Below are positions 43,830 to 51,418 of a stretch of DNA of 64,000 bases, in pieces (the first letter of the stretch is position 1; every line of letters begins with the position of its first letter). Both the position numbers and the translations under genes were made by a program. Source of the stretch: Rhodobacterales bacterium RIFCSPHIGHO2_02_FULL_62_130 (GTDB taxonomy: Bacteria > Pseudomonadota > Alphaproteobacteria > Rhodobacterales > Rhodobacteraceae); NCBI GenBank assembly GCA_001828855.1, contig MHZT01000048.1:124001-188000 (forward strand), given 5' to 3'. Under the pieces are notes generated by a model. It worked only from the letters and a program-made list of their open reading frames with translations. It ran no database searches and was not told the origin of the DNA.

Positions 43830-45406
43830 GTCGCGGCCTTTCCGTTCATTCCGGCCATCATCAGGCCCAGCTCGCGCTCGTTGGTGGTTTCGGGGTCGCG
43901 GAAGCCCATCAACTGGCCGTCAAACATCACCGCAATACGATCCGACAGCGACATGATCTCGTCCAACTCGACCGAGACCAGCAAGATCGCCTTGCCCTGA
44001 TCGCGCAGCGCGATGATCTGTTTGTGAATGAATTCAATCGCGCCAATATCGACGCCCCGCGTCGGCTGACCGATCAGCAGCAGGTCTGGATTGCGCTCCA
44101 TCTCGCGCGCCACCACGATCTTTTGCTGGTTCCCGCCCGAGAAAGACTTGGCAGGCAGCGACGGGATCGGCGGGCGCACGTCATAGGTCGCCATCTTCTT
44201 TTCCGTATCCGCCCAGATCGCAGCGTTATCCATGATCAGAGGGTTTTTCTGGTATTCCGGCGCGTTGTGATAGCCAAAGGCCACATTCTCCCACGCCGCG
44301 AAATCCATAATCAGACCAAGGGCCTGACGATCCTCCGGCACATGCGAGATTCCCGCTGCGCGGCGCGTCTGCCCGTTGGCCTTTGCCCCCGTCAGCGGCA
44401 GGTTGGTCCCGTTCAGGGCAATCCGCCCCGACGCCCGCGCGATGCCGCCCAAAGCCTCCAGCAGTTCGGATTGGCCATTTCCGGCCACCCCTGCGATGCC
44501 CAGAATCTCGCCCGCCTTGATCTCGAAGCTGACGCCCTTCAGCCGGACAACCCCGTGTTCGTCCTTCACCGACAGGTTTTCCACCGTCAGCACGGTCTGG
44601 CCAACCTTGGCTGGCCCCTTCTCGACCTCCAGCAGAACCTTGCGGCCCACCATCAACTCGGCCAGCGATTCAGGGGATGACTCGGCAGTTTTCACCGTCG
44701 CCACCATCGTCCCGCGCCGCATCACGCTGACGTGGTCGGTGGCCTCCATGATCTCGCGCAGCTTGTGGGTGATCAGGATGATGGTCTTGCCCTGATCCTT
44801 CAAGCCTTTGAGGATTCGGAACAAATGGTCGGCCTCTTCCGGTGTAAGCACACCTGTAGGCTCGTCCAGAATCAGAATGTCGGCCTGCCGATACAGGGCC
44901 TTCAGGATTTCCACCCGCTGCTGGTGGCCCACCGACAGGTCTTCGATCAGTGCGTCGGGGTTCACATCCAGTTCGTATTCGCGCGACAGGTCCGCCAGAA
45001 CCTTGCGCGCCTTGGTCAGGCTGGAGTTCAGCATCGGGCCATCTTCGGCGCCAAGGATGACGTTCTCCAGCACTGTGAAATTCTGCACCAGCTTGAAATG
45101 CTGGAACACCATGCCGATACCGGCGCGGATGGCGCTCTGGCTGTCGGGGATGGCGGTGGGGGTGCCGTTGATCAGGATCTGACCGGAATCCGCGCGGTAA
45201 AAACCGTAAAGGATCGACATCAGGGTCGATTTCCCCGCGCCGTTTTCCCCGATGATGCCGTGGATGGTGCCGCGCGGCACCTGAATATTGATGTCCTTGT
45301 TCGCCTGAACCGGCCCGAAAGCCTTGGATATGCCTTTCAGTTCAATGGCATAGGGCGAAGTGGGGGCGGCAGTTGCCTGCCGCCCCCCTTTGGCTTGTGC
45401 CGCCAT
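43826..45406 (-). CDS. Nucleoside-type ABC transporter ATP-binding protein (two ABC domains)
   Basis: A 526-residue duplicated ABC ATPase of the NupO/RbsA type. The first domain has Walker A GENGAGKST, signature LSVGHQQRVEI and Walker B ILILDEPTGVL. The second has GVAGNGQSELL, a degenerate Walker A lacking Lys, with FSGGNQQKIVVAREM and LLLIGQPTRG. Asymmetric sites are usual for this family. The first 15 codons after the start hold a perfect 11-bp hairpin, and the ATG overlaps the binding-protein stop. Confidence 0.93.
   Translation of the reverse strand: MAAQAKGGRQATAAPTSPYAIELKGISKAFGPVQANKDINIQVPRGTIHGIIGENGAGKSTLMSILYGFYRADSGQILINGTPTAIPDSQSAIRAGIGMVFQHFKLVQNFTVLENVILGAEDGPMLNSSLTKARKVLADLSREYELDVNPDALIEDLSVGHQQRVEILKALYRQADILILDEPTGVLTPEEADHLFRILKGLKDQGKTIILITHKLREIMEATDHVSVMRRGTMVATVKTAESSPESLAELMVGRKVLLEVEKGPAKVGQTVLTVENLSVKDEHGVVRLKGVSFEIKAGEILGIAGVAGNGQSELLEALGGIARASGRIALNGTNLPLTGAKANGQTRRAAGISHVPEDRQALGLIMDFAAWENVAFGYHNAPEYQKNPLIMDNAAIWADTEKKMATYDVRPPIPSLPAKSFSGGNQQKIVVAREMERNPDLLLIGQPTRGVDIGAIEFIHKQIIALRDQGKAILLVSVELDEIMSLSDRIAVMFDGQLMGFRDPETTNERELGLMMAGMNGKAAT
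45362..45387 (-). promoter_or_regulatory. 11-bp perfect hairpin at the start of the ATPase gene
   Basis: GGGGGCGGCAG (45362-45372) pairs with CTGCCGCCCCC (45377-45387) around a four-base loop. On the mRNA it lies about 20 bases after the binding-protein stop and inside codons 7-15 of the ATPase gene. It could stop exonucleases or ribosomes so that the binding protein is made in excess. Confidence 0.65.
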
Positions 45407-46401
45407 CAGAACGTCGCCGCCGGGCAGGTGTTGTCCGACATGTAGTCGTGAACCACCAACTCGCCCGATTTGATCTTCTCGGCTGCGGCGTCGATGGTTG
45501 CCTGCATTTCTGCCGTGATCAGCGCCGCGTTGTTTTCGTCCATCGCATAGCCAACGCCTTCGCCCTTCAGGTCCAGCACGTTGATGCCGGGAACCAGATC
45601 GGTGCCTTCCTTGAACGCGTTATAGACAGCCACATCGACCCGCTTGACCATCGAGGTCAGAACCTTGCCGGGGTGCATGCCGTTCTGGTTGCTGTCGACG
45701 CCGATCGACAGGATGCCTTCATCCGCCGCTGCCTGCAGAACACCCACACCGGTGCCGCCAGCCGCCGCATAGATCACGTCCGCGCCCTGCGATTTCTGCG
45801 ATTTCGCCAGTTCCGCGCCCTTGACCGGATCGTTCCATGCCGCCGGAGTGGTGCCGGTCATGTTCAGGATCACGGTCGCATCGGGGTTCACAGCCTTGAC
45901 GCCCTGCGCATAGCCGCAGCCAAAGCGACGGATCAGCGGGATGTCCATGCCGCCGATAAAGCCGACGGTGTTGGTTTTCGAGGCCAGCGCCGCCGCCATA
46001 CCGACCAGATACGAACCCTGATCTTCGGTGAACACGACCGACTTCACGTTCGGCTGGTCCACCACCATGTCGATGATCGCGAACTTGGTGTCGGGGAAGT
46101 CAGGGGCGACCTGATTCAGCACGTCGCCAAAGGCAAAGCCGGTCATCACAACCGGGTTCGCGCCCGATTCAGCCAGACGGCGCAAAGCCTGCTCGCGCTG
46201 GGCTTCGGACTGCATTTCCAACTCCTTGAAGGTGCCGCCGGTTTCATCGGCCCACTTCTTCGCGCCATTGAAGGCCGCTTCGTTGAAGGATTTGTCGAAC
46301 TTGCCGCCAAGGTCGAAAATGATTGCCGGTTCCGCCAGCGCAACGCCAGAGGTCAGCGCCAGCGTCGCCGCGGCACCCAGCAGGTGTTTCAAAAGGGTCA
46401 T
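45406..46401 (-). CDS. BMP family ABC transporter substrate-binding protein
   Basis: A 331-residue periplasmic protein of the basic membrane protein/PnrA family, which binds purine nucleosides. A signal peptide ends near VALA-EP with no lipobox Cys, so it is soluble rather than lipid-anchored. Family motifs are IIFDLGGKFDKSFNEAAFNGAKKW, GFIGGMDIPLIRRFGCGYAQGVKA and the GVDSNQNGMHPGKVLTSMVK hinge. Start 46401 has a GGGAG site. It is the first gene of the uptake/phosphorylase operon. Confidence 0.93.
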   Translation of the reverse strand: MTLLKHLLGAAATLALTSGVALAEPAIIFDLGGKFDKSFNEAAFNGAKKWADETGGTFKELEMQSEAQREQALRRLAESGANPVVMTGFAFGDVLNQVAPDFPDTKFAIIDMVVDQPNVKSVVFTEDQGSYLVGMAAALASKTNTVGFIGGMDIPLIRRFGCGYAQGVKAVNPDATVILNMTGTTPAAWNDPVKGAELAKSQKSQGADVIYAAAGGTGVGVLQAAADEGILSIGVDSNQNGMHPGKVLTSMVKRVDVAVYNAFKEGTDLVPGINVLDLKGEGVGYAMDENNAALITAEMQATIDAAAEKIKSGELVVHDYMSDNTCPAATF

Positions 46402-46474
46402 GTCAGTCTCCCGGTTACGAATTGCGTCCTCTGCCCTGTCCAAGCCTTGGCTCTCGCGGGCAGATCGTACGCCG

Positions 46475-46504
46475 ATTTAGCGTTCAGGATTGCCAGAGGG
46501 TCAA
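46475..46504 (-). promoter_or_regulatory. Candidate sigma-70-type promoter for the nucleoside uptake operon
   Basis: On the minus strand TTGACC (46499-46504) and CTAAAT (46475-46480) are separated by 18 bp, about 75 bp upstream of the binding-protein start. Further upstream GATCCA/TGGATC (46535-46557) forms a weak inverted repeat that may end the rimI transcript. Judged by consensus only. Confidence 0.45.
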
Positions 46505-46570
46505 CAGGAATCTGATCGCGGAGGCGTGACGTTTGATCCAATGATAAAAAATGGATCGCTTGGTCAGGTT

Positions 46571-46999
46571 TTAGCCCTGCAATCGTGGGGAAATTGCGCG
46601 CGCCATGATCACCGCATCAACGCTGCGGCCATCGGGCGCATGGTAATAGCCCCTGCGCCGCGCGGTTTCCACAAATCCGGCGCGGGCATAAACCGCGCGG
46701 GCGGCTGTGTTAAACTCTGCCACTTCCAGAAAAAACGATTCGGCACCGCGCGCCGCCGCCTCGTCCAGAAACGCCCGCACCAGTCCTGTGCCGATGCCCT
46801 GCCTGCGCGCGGCAGGGTCCACAGCCACGGTCAACAGTTCCGCCTCACCGGCCACCACGCGGCCCAGCAGGAAACCACCTTGCGCCTTGATTGCAAAAGA
46901 AAACGGGCTGTCCAGCAGACCCGCGATCTCGGCTGCCGACCAAGGGCGCGGCATGGTGAAACAGGCGGCATGGATCGCCGCCATATCGGCGGGCGTCAT
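46571..46999 (-). CDS. rimI: Ribosomal-protein-alanine N-acetyltransferase
   Basis: A 142-residue GNAT acetyltransferase. The acetyl-CoA loop is VDPAARRQGIGTGLVRAFLDEA (RRQGIG) and the C-terminal NTAARAVYARAGFVETARRRGYY is typical of RimI, which acetylates the N-terminus of ribosomal protein S18. It is coupled to tsaB (ATGA), a widespread arrangement that supports the assignment. Confidence 0.9.
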   Translation of the reverse strand: MTPADMAAIHAACFTMPRPWSAAEIAGLLDSPFSFAIKAQGGFLLGRVVAGEAELLTVAVDPAARRQGIGTGLVRAFLDEAAARGAESFFLEVAEFNTAARAVYARAGFVETARRRGYYHAPDGRSVDAVIMARAISPRLQG

Positions 47000-47604
47000 G
47001 GCAGGATAACCGGCGGAGGGTCCGAAGGCGGGGCGGCATCGGCCCCGCGCAGATAGAACGGGGCAGGGCGCGGCTGATCCGTGCCAAGCTGCGCAAAGCC
47101 GATCCGCGCAATCGCCTCGACCAGCGGCACCGATGCCGCCAGACCGTCCGCCACGCCCGAACCCGTCACAGCACCGTCAATCGCCGCGCCCGCCTTGTCC
47201 AGATATGCCTGCCCCGCGCCCTCCGGCCCGAACAACTGCACATAAACCTCGCCGCGCTTGGCGTCTTCCACCACCGTCAGAGGGCGCGGCAGGCCATAGG
47301 CCAGCGCCTCAAGCCGCGTGACGCCAATCGCCGGAATCCCCAGCCCCAAGGCCAATCCGCGCGCCGCCGCCACCGCAATCCGCACACCGGTAAAATTCCC
47401 CGGCCCCGTGCCAACCGCAACCGCCGCCAGATCGTGCCAGTCAAGGCCAGCCTCGGCAAGGACTTCTTCCAGCAAGGGCATCAGCCGTTCGGCCTGACCC
47501 TTGTCCATCGACTCGGATTTGACCGACACCACCCCGTCGCACAGCAAAGCGGCGGCGCAATGCGCCGCCGATGTGTCGAATGCCAGAAGTGCCTTAGGCC
47601 GCAA
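46996..47604 (-). CDS. tsaB: tRNA threonylcarbamoyladenosine biosynthesis protein TsaB
   Basis: About 202 residues of the ASKHA fold, partner of TsaD in t6A37 tRNA modification. The N-terminal ALLAFDTSAAHCAAAL and the GTGPGNFTGVRIAVAAARGLALG segment are diagnostic. No ATG is available near the expected start. TTG at 47604 has a GAGG upstream and gives MRPKALLAFDTS, and TTG at 47619 is the alternative. Either start overlaps the end of the NfuA-like gene, indicating coupling. Confidence 0.88.
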   Translation of the reverse strand: MRPKALLAFDTSAAHCAAALLCDGVVSVKSESMDKGQAERLMPLLEEVLAEAGLDWHDLAAVAVGTGPGNFTGVRIAVAAARGLALGLGIPAIGVTRLEALAYGLPRPLTVVEDAKRGEVYVQLFGPEGAGQAYLDKAGAAIDGAVTGSGVADGLAASVPLVEAIARIGFAQLGTDQPRPAPFYLRGADAAPPSDPPPVILP

Positions 47605-48151
47605 CCGGACGCACCTCAAGCACTTCGGGGATATAGTGGCGCAGCAGGTTCTCGATCCCCATCTTCAGCGTCAGCGTCGAGGACGGGCAGCCCGCGCAGG
47701 CCCCCTTCATATGCAGGTAGACCACACCGCGGTCAAAGCCGTGGAAGGTAATGTCGCCGCCATCCTGTGCCACCGCAGGGCGCACACGGGTATCCAGCAA
47801 TTCCTTGATCTGGCGCACAATATCGCCATCCGGCCCGTCATGCGTCGCATGTGCGGCCTGCTCGCCGTCCATCACGGCGGCGCCGGACTGGTAATGCTCC
47901 ATGATCGCGCCAAGGATCGCGGGCTTGATATGCTGCCACTCGGCGGCCTCGGTCTTGGTCACGGTCACGAAATCGGTGCCAAAGAACACGCCCGCCACTT
48001 GCCCTGTCGCAAAGATGCGCTTGGCCAAGGGCGATTTTTCCGCCGCCTCAAGGCTGGGGAAATCGGCGGTGCCAAGCTCCAGCACGGTCTGACCGGGCAG
48101 GAATTTCAGCGTGGCGGGGTTCGGCGTGGATTCGGTCTGGATGAACATCAT
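47594..48151 (-). CDS. NifU-like Fe-S scaffold protein (NfuA type)
   Basis: A 185-residue iron-sulfur carrier. The N-terminal Nfu domain (MMFIQTESTPNPATLKFLPG, FFGTDFVTVTK) is followed by the C-terminal NifU domain carrying the cluster-binding CxxC motif in KGACAGCPSS. GGAG lies eight bases before the ATG at 48151. It heads the tsaB-rimI gene set. Confidence 0.93.
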   Translation of the reverse strand: MMFIQTESTPNPATLKFLPGQTVLELGTADFPSLEAAEKSPLAKRIFATGQVAGVFFGTDFVTVTKTEAAEWQHIKPAILGAIMEHYQSGAAVMDGEQAAHATHDGPDGDIVRQIKELLDTRVRPAVAQDGGDITFHGFDRGVVYLHMKGACAGCPSSTLTLKMGIENLLRHYIPEVLEVRPVAA

Positions 48152-48234
48152 AAGTCTCCGACTATTCCAGTCGGATATGCGCCCGACGGGGGCAGAAGTC
48201 AAGTTTGGAACCGTTCTAAAACGCGGATGCGGCC

Positions 48235-48390
48235 CTATTCGGTGCCATAATAGGCATACATCAGATCAACCGCCAGCATCGGCCCTGCCGCGCGCGCGGG
48301 ACGCTGGGCGACATAGGGCGCAGGGGCGAAATAGGCCAGCGGGTCTTCCAGACGCAGCGGGCTGATTTTGGCAGGGGCAGGACGTTTCAT
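48235..48390 (-). CDS. 51-residue small protein
   Basis: The frame starts MKRPAPAKISPLRLEDPLAYF and ends in VDLMYAYYGTE. A GGAG lies eight bases upstream of the ATG, and codon use is GC3-rich like the neighbours. It is rich in Pro, Ala and Tyr with no TM helix or signal. The gene stands alone between the NfuA and DUF2867 genes on the same strand. No family is recognised. The good ribosome site and typical codon bias make it a likely real gene. Confidence 0.6.
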   Translation of the reverse strand: MKRPAPAKISPLRLEDPLAYFAPAPYVAQRPARAAGPMLAVDLMYAYYGTE

Positions 48391-48492
48391 TGCAAACTCC
48401 GATCATCTCTCCCTGCGGCCAATATGGGCCGGTGCTGCGCCGCAGAAAAGGCCGGATGCTGCAAGTGCGAAATGCGCGGGGCGCATGGGTGG

Positions 48493-48957
48493 CTAGGCAA
48501 AGCGGCGCAGCATGGCCCAGACGATCAGGCGGTGCGCCGGGCCGACCGGCAGCATATAGGCCCGCCCGAACCCGTTATGCGTGATGACAGATGCGGTGAT
48601 CGCCAAGCGGCCGGCATCGGTGGTGATGCAGATCATCACGTCAAGATGGCGGTCGCGGGCGGTCAGGGTCAGCACCGCGTCGGACAGATGCTCGATCAGA
48701 AAGAAATCCAGCCTGTCGCCGACCTGCGGGGCGTCCTGCACTGCACCCGAAAATCCGCCAATCCGTGCCACCCCGAAGCGGGCCGAAATGGCATCGCGGA
48801 GACGGAACGCGGTTTTCATCCCCGGCAGCGGCCGCGCCATCACTTTCCGCCACGCCTGCAACGGCGTGATCGGGTGCGGCAGGCGGATGCTTTGGCAATC
48901 CAGATAGGCCAGTTGTGCGCGCGGGGCGACAAGCATGACTTGGGCAGGCAGTTGCAT
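48493..48957 (-). CDS. DUF2867 family protein
   Basis: A 154-residue protein containing PITPLQAWRKVMARPLPGMK, LRDAISARFGVARIGGFSG and the C-terminal HNGFGRAYMLPVGPAHRLIV. These match the DUF2867 pattern as I know it from Alphaproteobacteria. The fold is related to START/polyketide cyclase-like barrels. The ATG at 48957 has GAAGG upstream; an earlier ATG pair at 49020-49023 has none. Function unknown. Confidence 0.78.
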   Translation of the reverse strand: MQLPAQVMLVAPRAQLAYLDCQSIRLPHPITPLQAWRKVMARPLPGMKTAFRLRDAISARFGVARIGGFSGAVQDAPQVGDRLDFFLIEHLSDAVLTLTARDRHLDVMICITTDAGRLAITASVITHNGFGRAYMLPVGPAHRLIVWAMLRRFA

Positions 48958-49042
48958 CGTCTGGGCCTTCGCGGTAACGCGCAGAGTTTGTGAAAGTGTT
49001 AAGATTTGATTAAGTGGCATCATTAAGTGTTTGATTTTAATA

Positions 49043-49071
49043 AATTAAAAATGGTCCCGCGTTGGGACCAT
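49043..49071 (-). terminator. Rho-independent terminator of the universal stress protein gene
   Basis: ATGGTCCC (49051-49058) pairs with GGGACCAT (49064-49071) around a 5-nt loop. On the minus strand the stem is followed by TTTTTAATTT. The stem overlaps the last base of the stop codon. This is the clearest intrinsic terminator in the window. Confidence 0.9.
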
Positions 49072-49526
49072 CAGGTGATGCTCTCCAACCGCTCTTTCGA
49101 CATATCCCCCGGAACGATCGTAATCGGCACTGGAAGGTTGCCGGAATTGCGGCTCATCTGGGTGACCAGAGGCCCCGGCCCGGATTTTTCCGTGCCAGCC
49201 CCCAGCACCAGAACGCCGACCTGCGGGTCTTCCCGAACCTGCGCCAGAATCTCTTGCACGGGGTCGCCCTCACGGATCACCAGTTCAGGGTTGACCCCCT
49301 GCTTGTCCCGCATCCACTTGGCAAAGACCTCGAAATGCGCCTCGATCCGCTCACGCGCTTCGGCCCGCATCAGATCGGCAACGCCCATCCAGTGCTGATA
49401 TTCCTCGGGCGGGATGATCGACAGAACCTGCACGCCCCCCCCCGTATGCGCCGCCCGCAGCGCCGCAAACCGCATCGCGTTCAGACATTCACGGCTGTCA
49501 TCCAGCACAACCAGAAACTTACGCAT
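49071..49526 (-). CDS. Universal stress protein (UspA family)
   Basis: A 151-residue UspA-fold protein: start MRKFLVVLDDSRECLNAM, then the ATP-binding loop VLGAGTEKSGPGPLVTQMS, a variant of GX2GX9GS, and the end strand PVPITIVPG. AAGGAG lies ten bases upstream of the ATG. It likely binds nucleotide and acts in stress adaptation. It forms a single-gene unit with its own terminator. Confidence 0.9.
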   Translation of the reverse strand: MRKFLVVLDDSRECLNAMRFAALRAAHTGGGVQVLSIIPPEEYQHWMGVADLMRAEARERIEAHFEVFAKWMRDKQGVNPELVIREGDPVQEILAQVREDPQVGVLVLGAGTEKSGPGPLVTQMSRNSGNLPVPITIVPGDMSKERLESIT

Positions 49527-49586
49527 CAGGGTCACTCCTTCGGCGCGGATCATGCCGCTGTCGGGCCGCGAAGGCAAGCCGCGCGG

Positions 49587-50450
49587 TTATCCCTGCGAGG
49601 CCGCCCAATCCCAATAAAGCCGCCGCGCCCGTTCCGTAACGGGCCGCGAGGCGAACATCGTGCCGTCAAATTCTTTCACCGCTGTCACCTTGGCAAAGTT
49701 GCCCGACAGGAAAATCTCATCCGCCGCATGCGCATCTTCAAAGGTCAGCACCGTCTCGCGCACCTCGAACCCATCTGCCCGCAGGTTCGAGATATGCCGC
49801 GCGCGGGTGATGCCCGCCAGAAATGTGCCGTTCGGGATCGGCGTGAACACCACGCCATCCTTGACCAGAAACACATTGGCCGTGGCACTTTCCGCCAGAT
49901 TTCCCATTGCATCGGCAACAAGGGCGTTGCCATAGCCTTTGCCCTGCGCCTCGACCAGCATCCGCGCGTTGTTCGGGTAAAGGCAGCCCGCCTTGGCATT
50001 GCAGACCGCATCTTCCAGCACCGGACGGCGAAAGCGGGTGCGGGTGACGGTGGTGGCAAAGCCGGGATCGGGCATTGCCACCTCTTCCAGACTGATCGCA
50101 AAGCCGGTGGCCCCCGCCATCGGCGCGATCCCCAGATCGGACCCGTGCAGCGCCCAATACATCGGGCGGATATAGACTGCGCGACCGGGACCGAAAGCTG
50201 CCAAGCCTTCGCGGATGATCGCCGCCATATCCTCGGGCGCGCAGGTGGGGGTGATCATCAAGGCCTCGGCCGAGCGGTTCACGCGAGCGCAATGCAGATC
50301 CAGATCGGGACACATGCCGTCGAAATAGCGCGCGCCGTCAAACACGGAACTGCCCTGCCAGATGCCATGATCGGCGGCCTTCATCACGGCCACATCGCCG
50401 TCATGCCAGCGTCCATCCCAGAAGGTGCGGGTCGAAGTTCCGAAGGCCAT
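49587..50450 (-). CDS. Branched-chain amino acid aminotransferase-like (class IV PLP enzyme)
   Basis: A 287-residue fold type IV aminotransferase. The N-terminal FWDGRWHDGDVAVMKAADHGIWQGSSVFDG, the PLP lysine in CNAKAGCLYPNN, the Glu region ESATANVFLVKDGV and the GITRARHI phosphate-binding loop are visible. It is probably IlvE or a close homologue (D-amino acid transaminase-like enzymes share the fold). The ATG at 50450 has an AGGGAG site. Repeat copy E lies upstream. Confidence 0.88.
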   Translation of the reverse strand: MAFGTSTRTFWDGRWHDGDVAVMKAADHGIWQGSSVFDGARYFDGMCPDLDLHCARVNRSAEALMITPTCAPEDMAAIIREGLAAFGPGRAVYIRPMYWALHGSDLGIAPMAGATGFAISLEEVAMPDPGFATTVTRTRFRRPVLEDAVCNAKAGCLYPNNARMLVEAQGKGYGNALVADAMGNLAESATANVFLVKDGVVFTPIPNGTFLAGITRARHISNLRADGFEVRETVLTFEDAHAADEIFLSGNFAKVTAVKEFDGTMFASRPVTERARRLYWDWAASQG

Positions 50451-50561
50451 GCTGTTCTCCCTAAGTTGGGCGCGAGTAAACCACCGTGTCGCTGCGGGGA
50501 AAAGGGGGGAGAGCGGGCTTCGGCGGGTTCTTCGCAAGGGTATGGCAGGAAGAAGTTTTTT

Positions 50562-50594
50562 GCCTCCGGCGGGGATATTTAGGCGAAGAGGATG
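50562..50594 (-). repeat. Dispersed intergenic repeat, copy E (degenerate)
   Basis: On the minus strand the copy reads ATCCTCTTCGCCTAAATATC then CCCGCCGGAGGC. It shares the AAATA core and the GCCGGAGGC end with copies A and B but has lost the exact CTTGGCC. It lies between the VOC gene and the aminotransferase gene. Confidence 0.55.
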
Positions 50595-50655
50595 GGGCCG
50601 GACGGGCGGAACCTTGCCAGCTGCGGGACCGTTTGGGCAGGGTTCCGCCGTTGCC

Positions 50656-51135
50656 TTAAGCCTCGGCCAGCAGGGCGTGCAGGTCCAGCGCACCGTTTGA
50701 CATGGCAAGGCTTCCATCAGCGTTGCGGGGCCAGTCAGCCTCGGCGCGATCGCGGTAAAGTTCGACGCCGTTGCCGTCGGGGTCGGTCAGGTAGATCGCC
50801 TCGGAAACGCCATGGTCCGCTGCACCATCCAGTGGATAATCCGCCTCGACCAACCGCTTCAGCACTTGGGCCAGCGATGTGCGGTCGGCGAACAGAAAGG
50901 CGGTATGATAAAGCCCGGTATGGCCGGGGCCGGGTGGGGTGCCGCCTTTGCTTTCCCAGGTGTTCAGCCCGATATGGTGGTGATAGCCACCCGCCGACAG
51001 AAAAGCCGCCTGCCGGCCGTAACGCTGGGTGACGGCAAACCCAAGGATGCCGGAGTAAAAGCCGATGGCACGCTCAAGGTCCGCGACCTTCAGATGGACG
51101 TGGCCGACGCGGGTGTCGGGATGGATGGCAGACAT
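50656..51135 (-). CDS. VOC (glyoxalase/extradiol dioxygenase) family protein
   Basis: A 159-residue vicinal-oxygen-chelate protein resembling catechol 2,3-dioxygenase-like or glyoxalase-like small proteins. Likely metal ligands are His in VGHVHLKVADLERAI, His in GLYHTAFLFADR and Glu in NGVELYRDRAE. The start follows a GGAGG (on the minus strand) 9-10 bases upstream. A perfect palindrome about 25 bp upstream of the start is a candidate operator. Substrate unknown. Confidence 0.88.
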   Translation of the reverse strand: MSAIHPDTRVGHVHLKVADLERAIGFYSGILGFAVTQRYGRQAAFLSAGGYHHHIGLNTWESKGGTPPGPGHTGLYHTAFLFADRTSLAQVLKRLVEADYPLDGAADHGVSEAIYLTDPDGNGVELYRDRAEADWPRNADGSLAMSNGALDLHALLAEA

Positions 51136-51159
51136 AATGGCCTCCTTGGGCCTATGGTT

Positions 51160-51175
51160 TGTTCATGGCTGAACA
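51160..51175. promoter_or_regulatory. Palindrome upstream of the VOC gene
   Basis: TGTTCA-TGGC-TGAACA is a perfect 6-bp inverted repeat, extended by GGTT and AACC with a one-base offset. It lies 25 bp upstream of the VOC start. MarR- and HxlR-type repressors bind such sites, but no regulator gene is adjacent. Confidence 0.5.
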
Positions 51176-51234
51176 TAACCACGGCGCTGGAGTTTTCTAC
51201 TGGGTGTAAATGCACATCGCTTGCGCGGGCGGGC

Positions 51235-51271
51235 AAGAAAAGACCCCCGGACCGGGGGACTGGTCCGGGGG
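51235..51271 (-). terminator. Intrinsic terminator in the gap before the VOC gene
   Basis: CCCCCGGACC (51244-51253) and GGTCCGGGGG (51262-51271) form a perfect 10-bp stem. On the minus strand it is followed by TCTTTTCTT. It starts at the base before the stop of a 27-codon frame and lies 135 bp after the 356-residue protein gene, so it ends that transcript or a short RNA. Confidence 0.85.
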
Positions 51272-51355
51272 CTAGACAAAATGATGGGCCAAATAGAGCG
51301 GCCCCGGCAGCAGTTGGGGGTAGGCGGCGCAATGGATGCCGCTTGGTCCCATCAT
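51272..51355 (-). other. Possible 27-codon ORF or small RNA ahead of the terminator
   Basis: A frame MMGPSGIHCAAYPQLLPGPL plus seven residues ends in TAG directly at the terminator stem. There is no clear ribosome-binding site. The stretch could instead be the 3' part of a small RNA or the untranslated tail of the upstream gene. Confidence 0.3.
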
Positions 51356-51394
51356 GCCAGCGCAAAGCAACGATTCCGTGACGGGAAAGGGTAG

Positions 51395-51418
51395 GGTGCG
51401 TGATTTCACGCACCTTTT
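51395..51418 (+). terminator. Hairpin at the 3' end of the 356-residue protein gene
   Basis: GGTGCGTG-ATTT-CACGCACC followed on the plus strand by TTTT. It overlaps the last codons and the stop of the minus-strand gene. On the plus strand it looks like an intrinsic terminator against antisense transcription; on the minus strand it lacks a T run. Confidence 0.5.

Noticed and set aside
51090-51413. A 107-codon minus-strand frame over the VOC promoter and terminator
   Set aside because: It crosses a strong terminator and the VOC 5' region and shows no codon bias or similarity.
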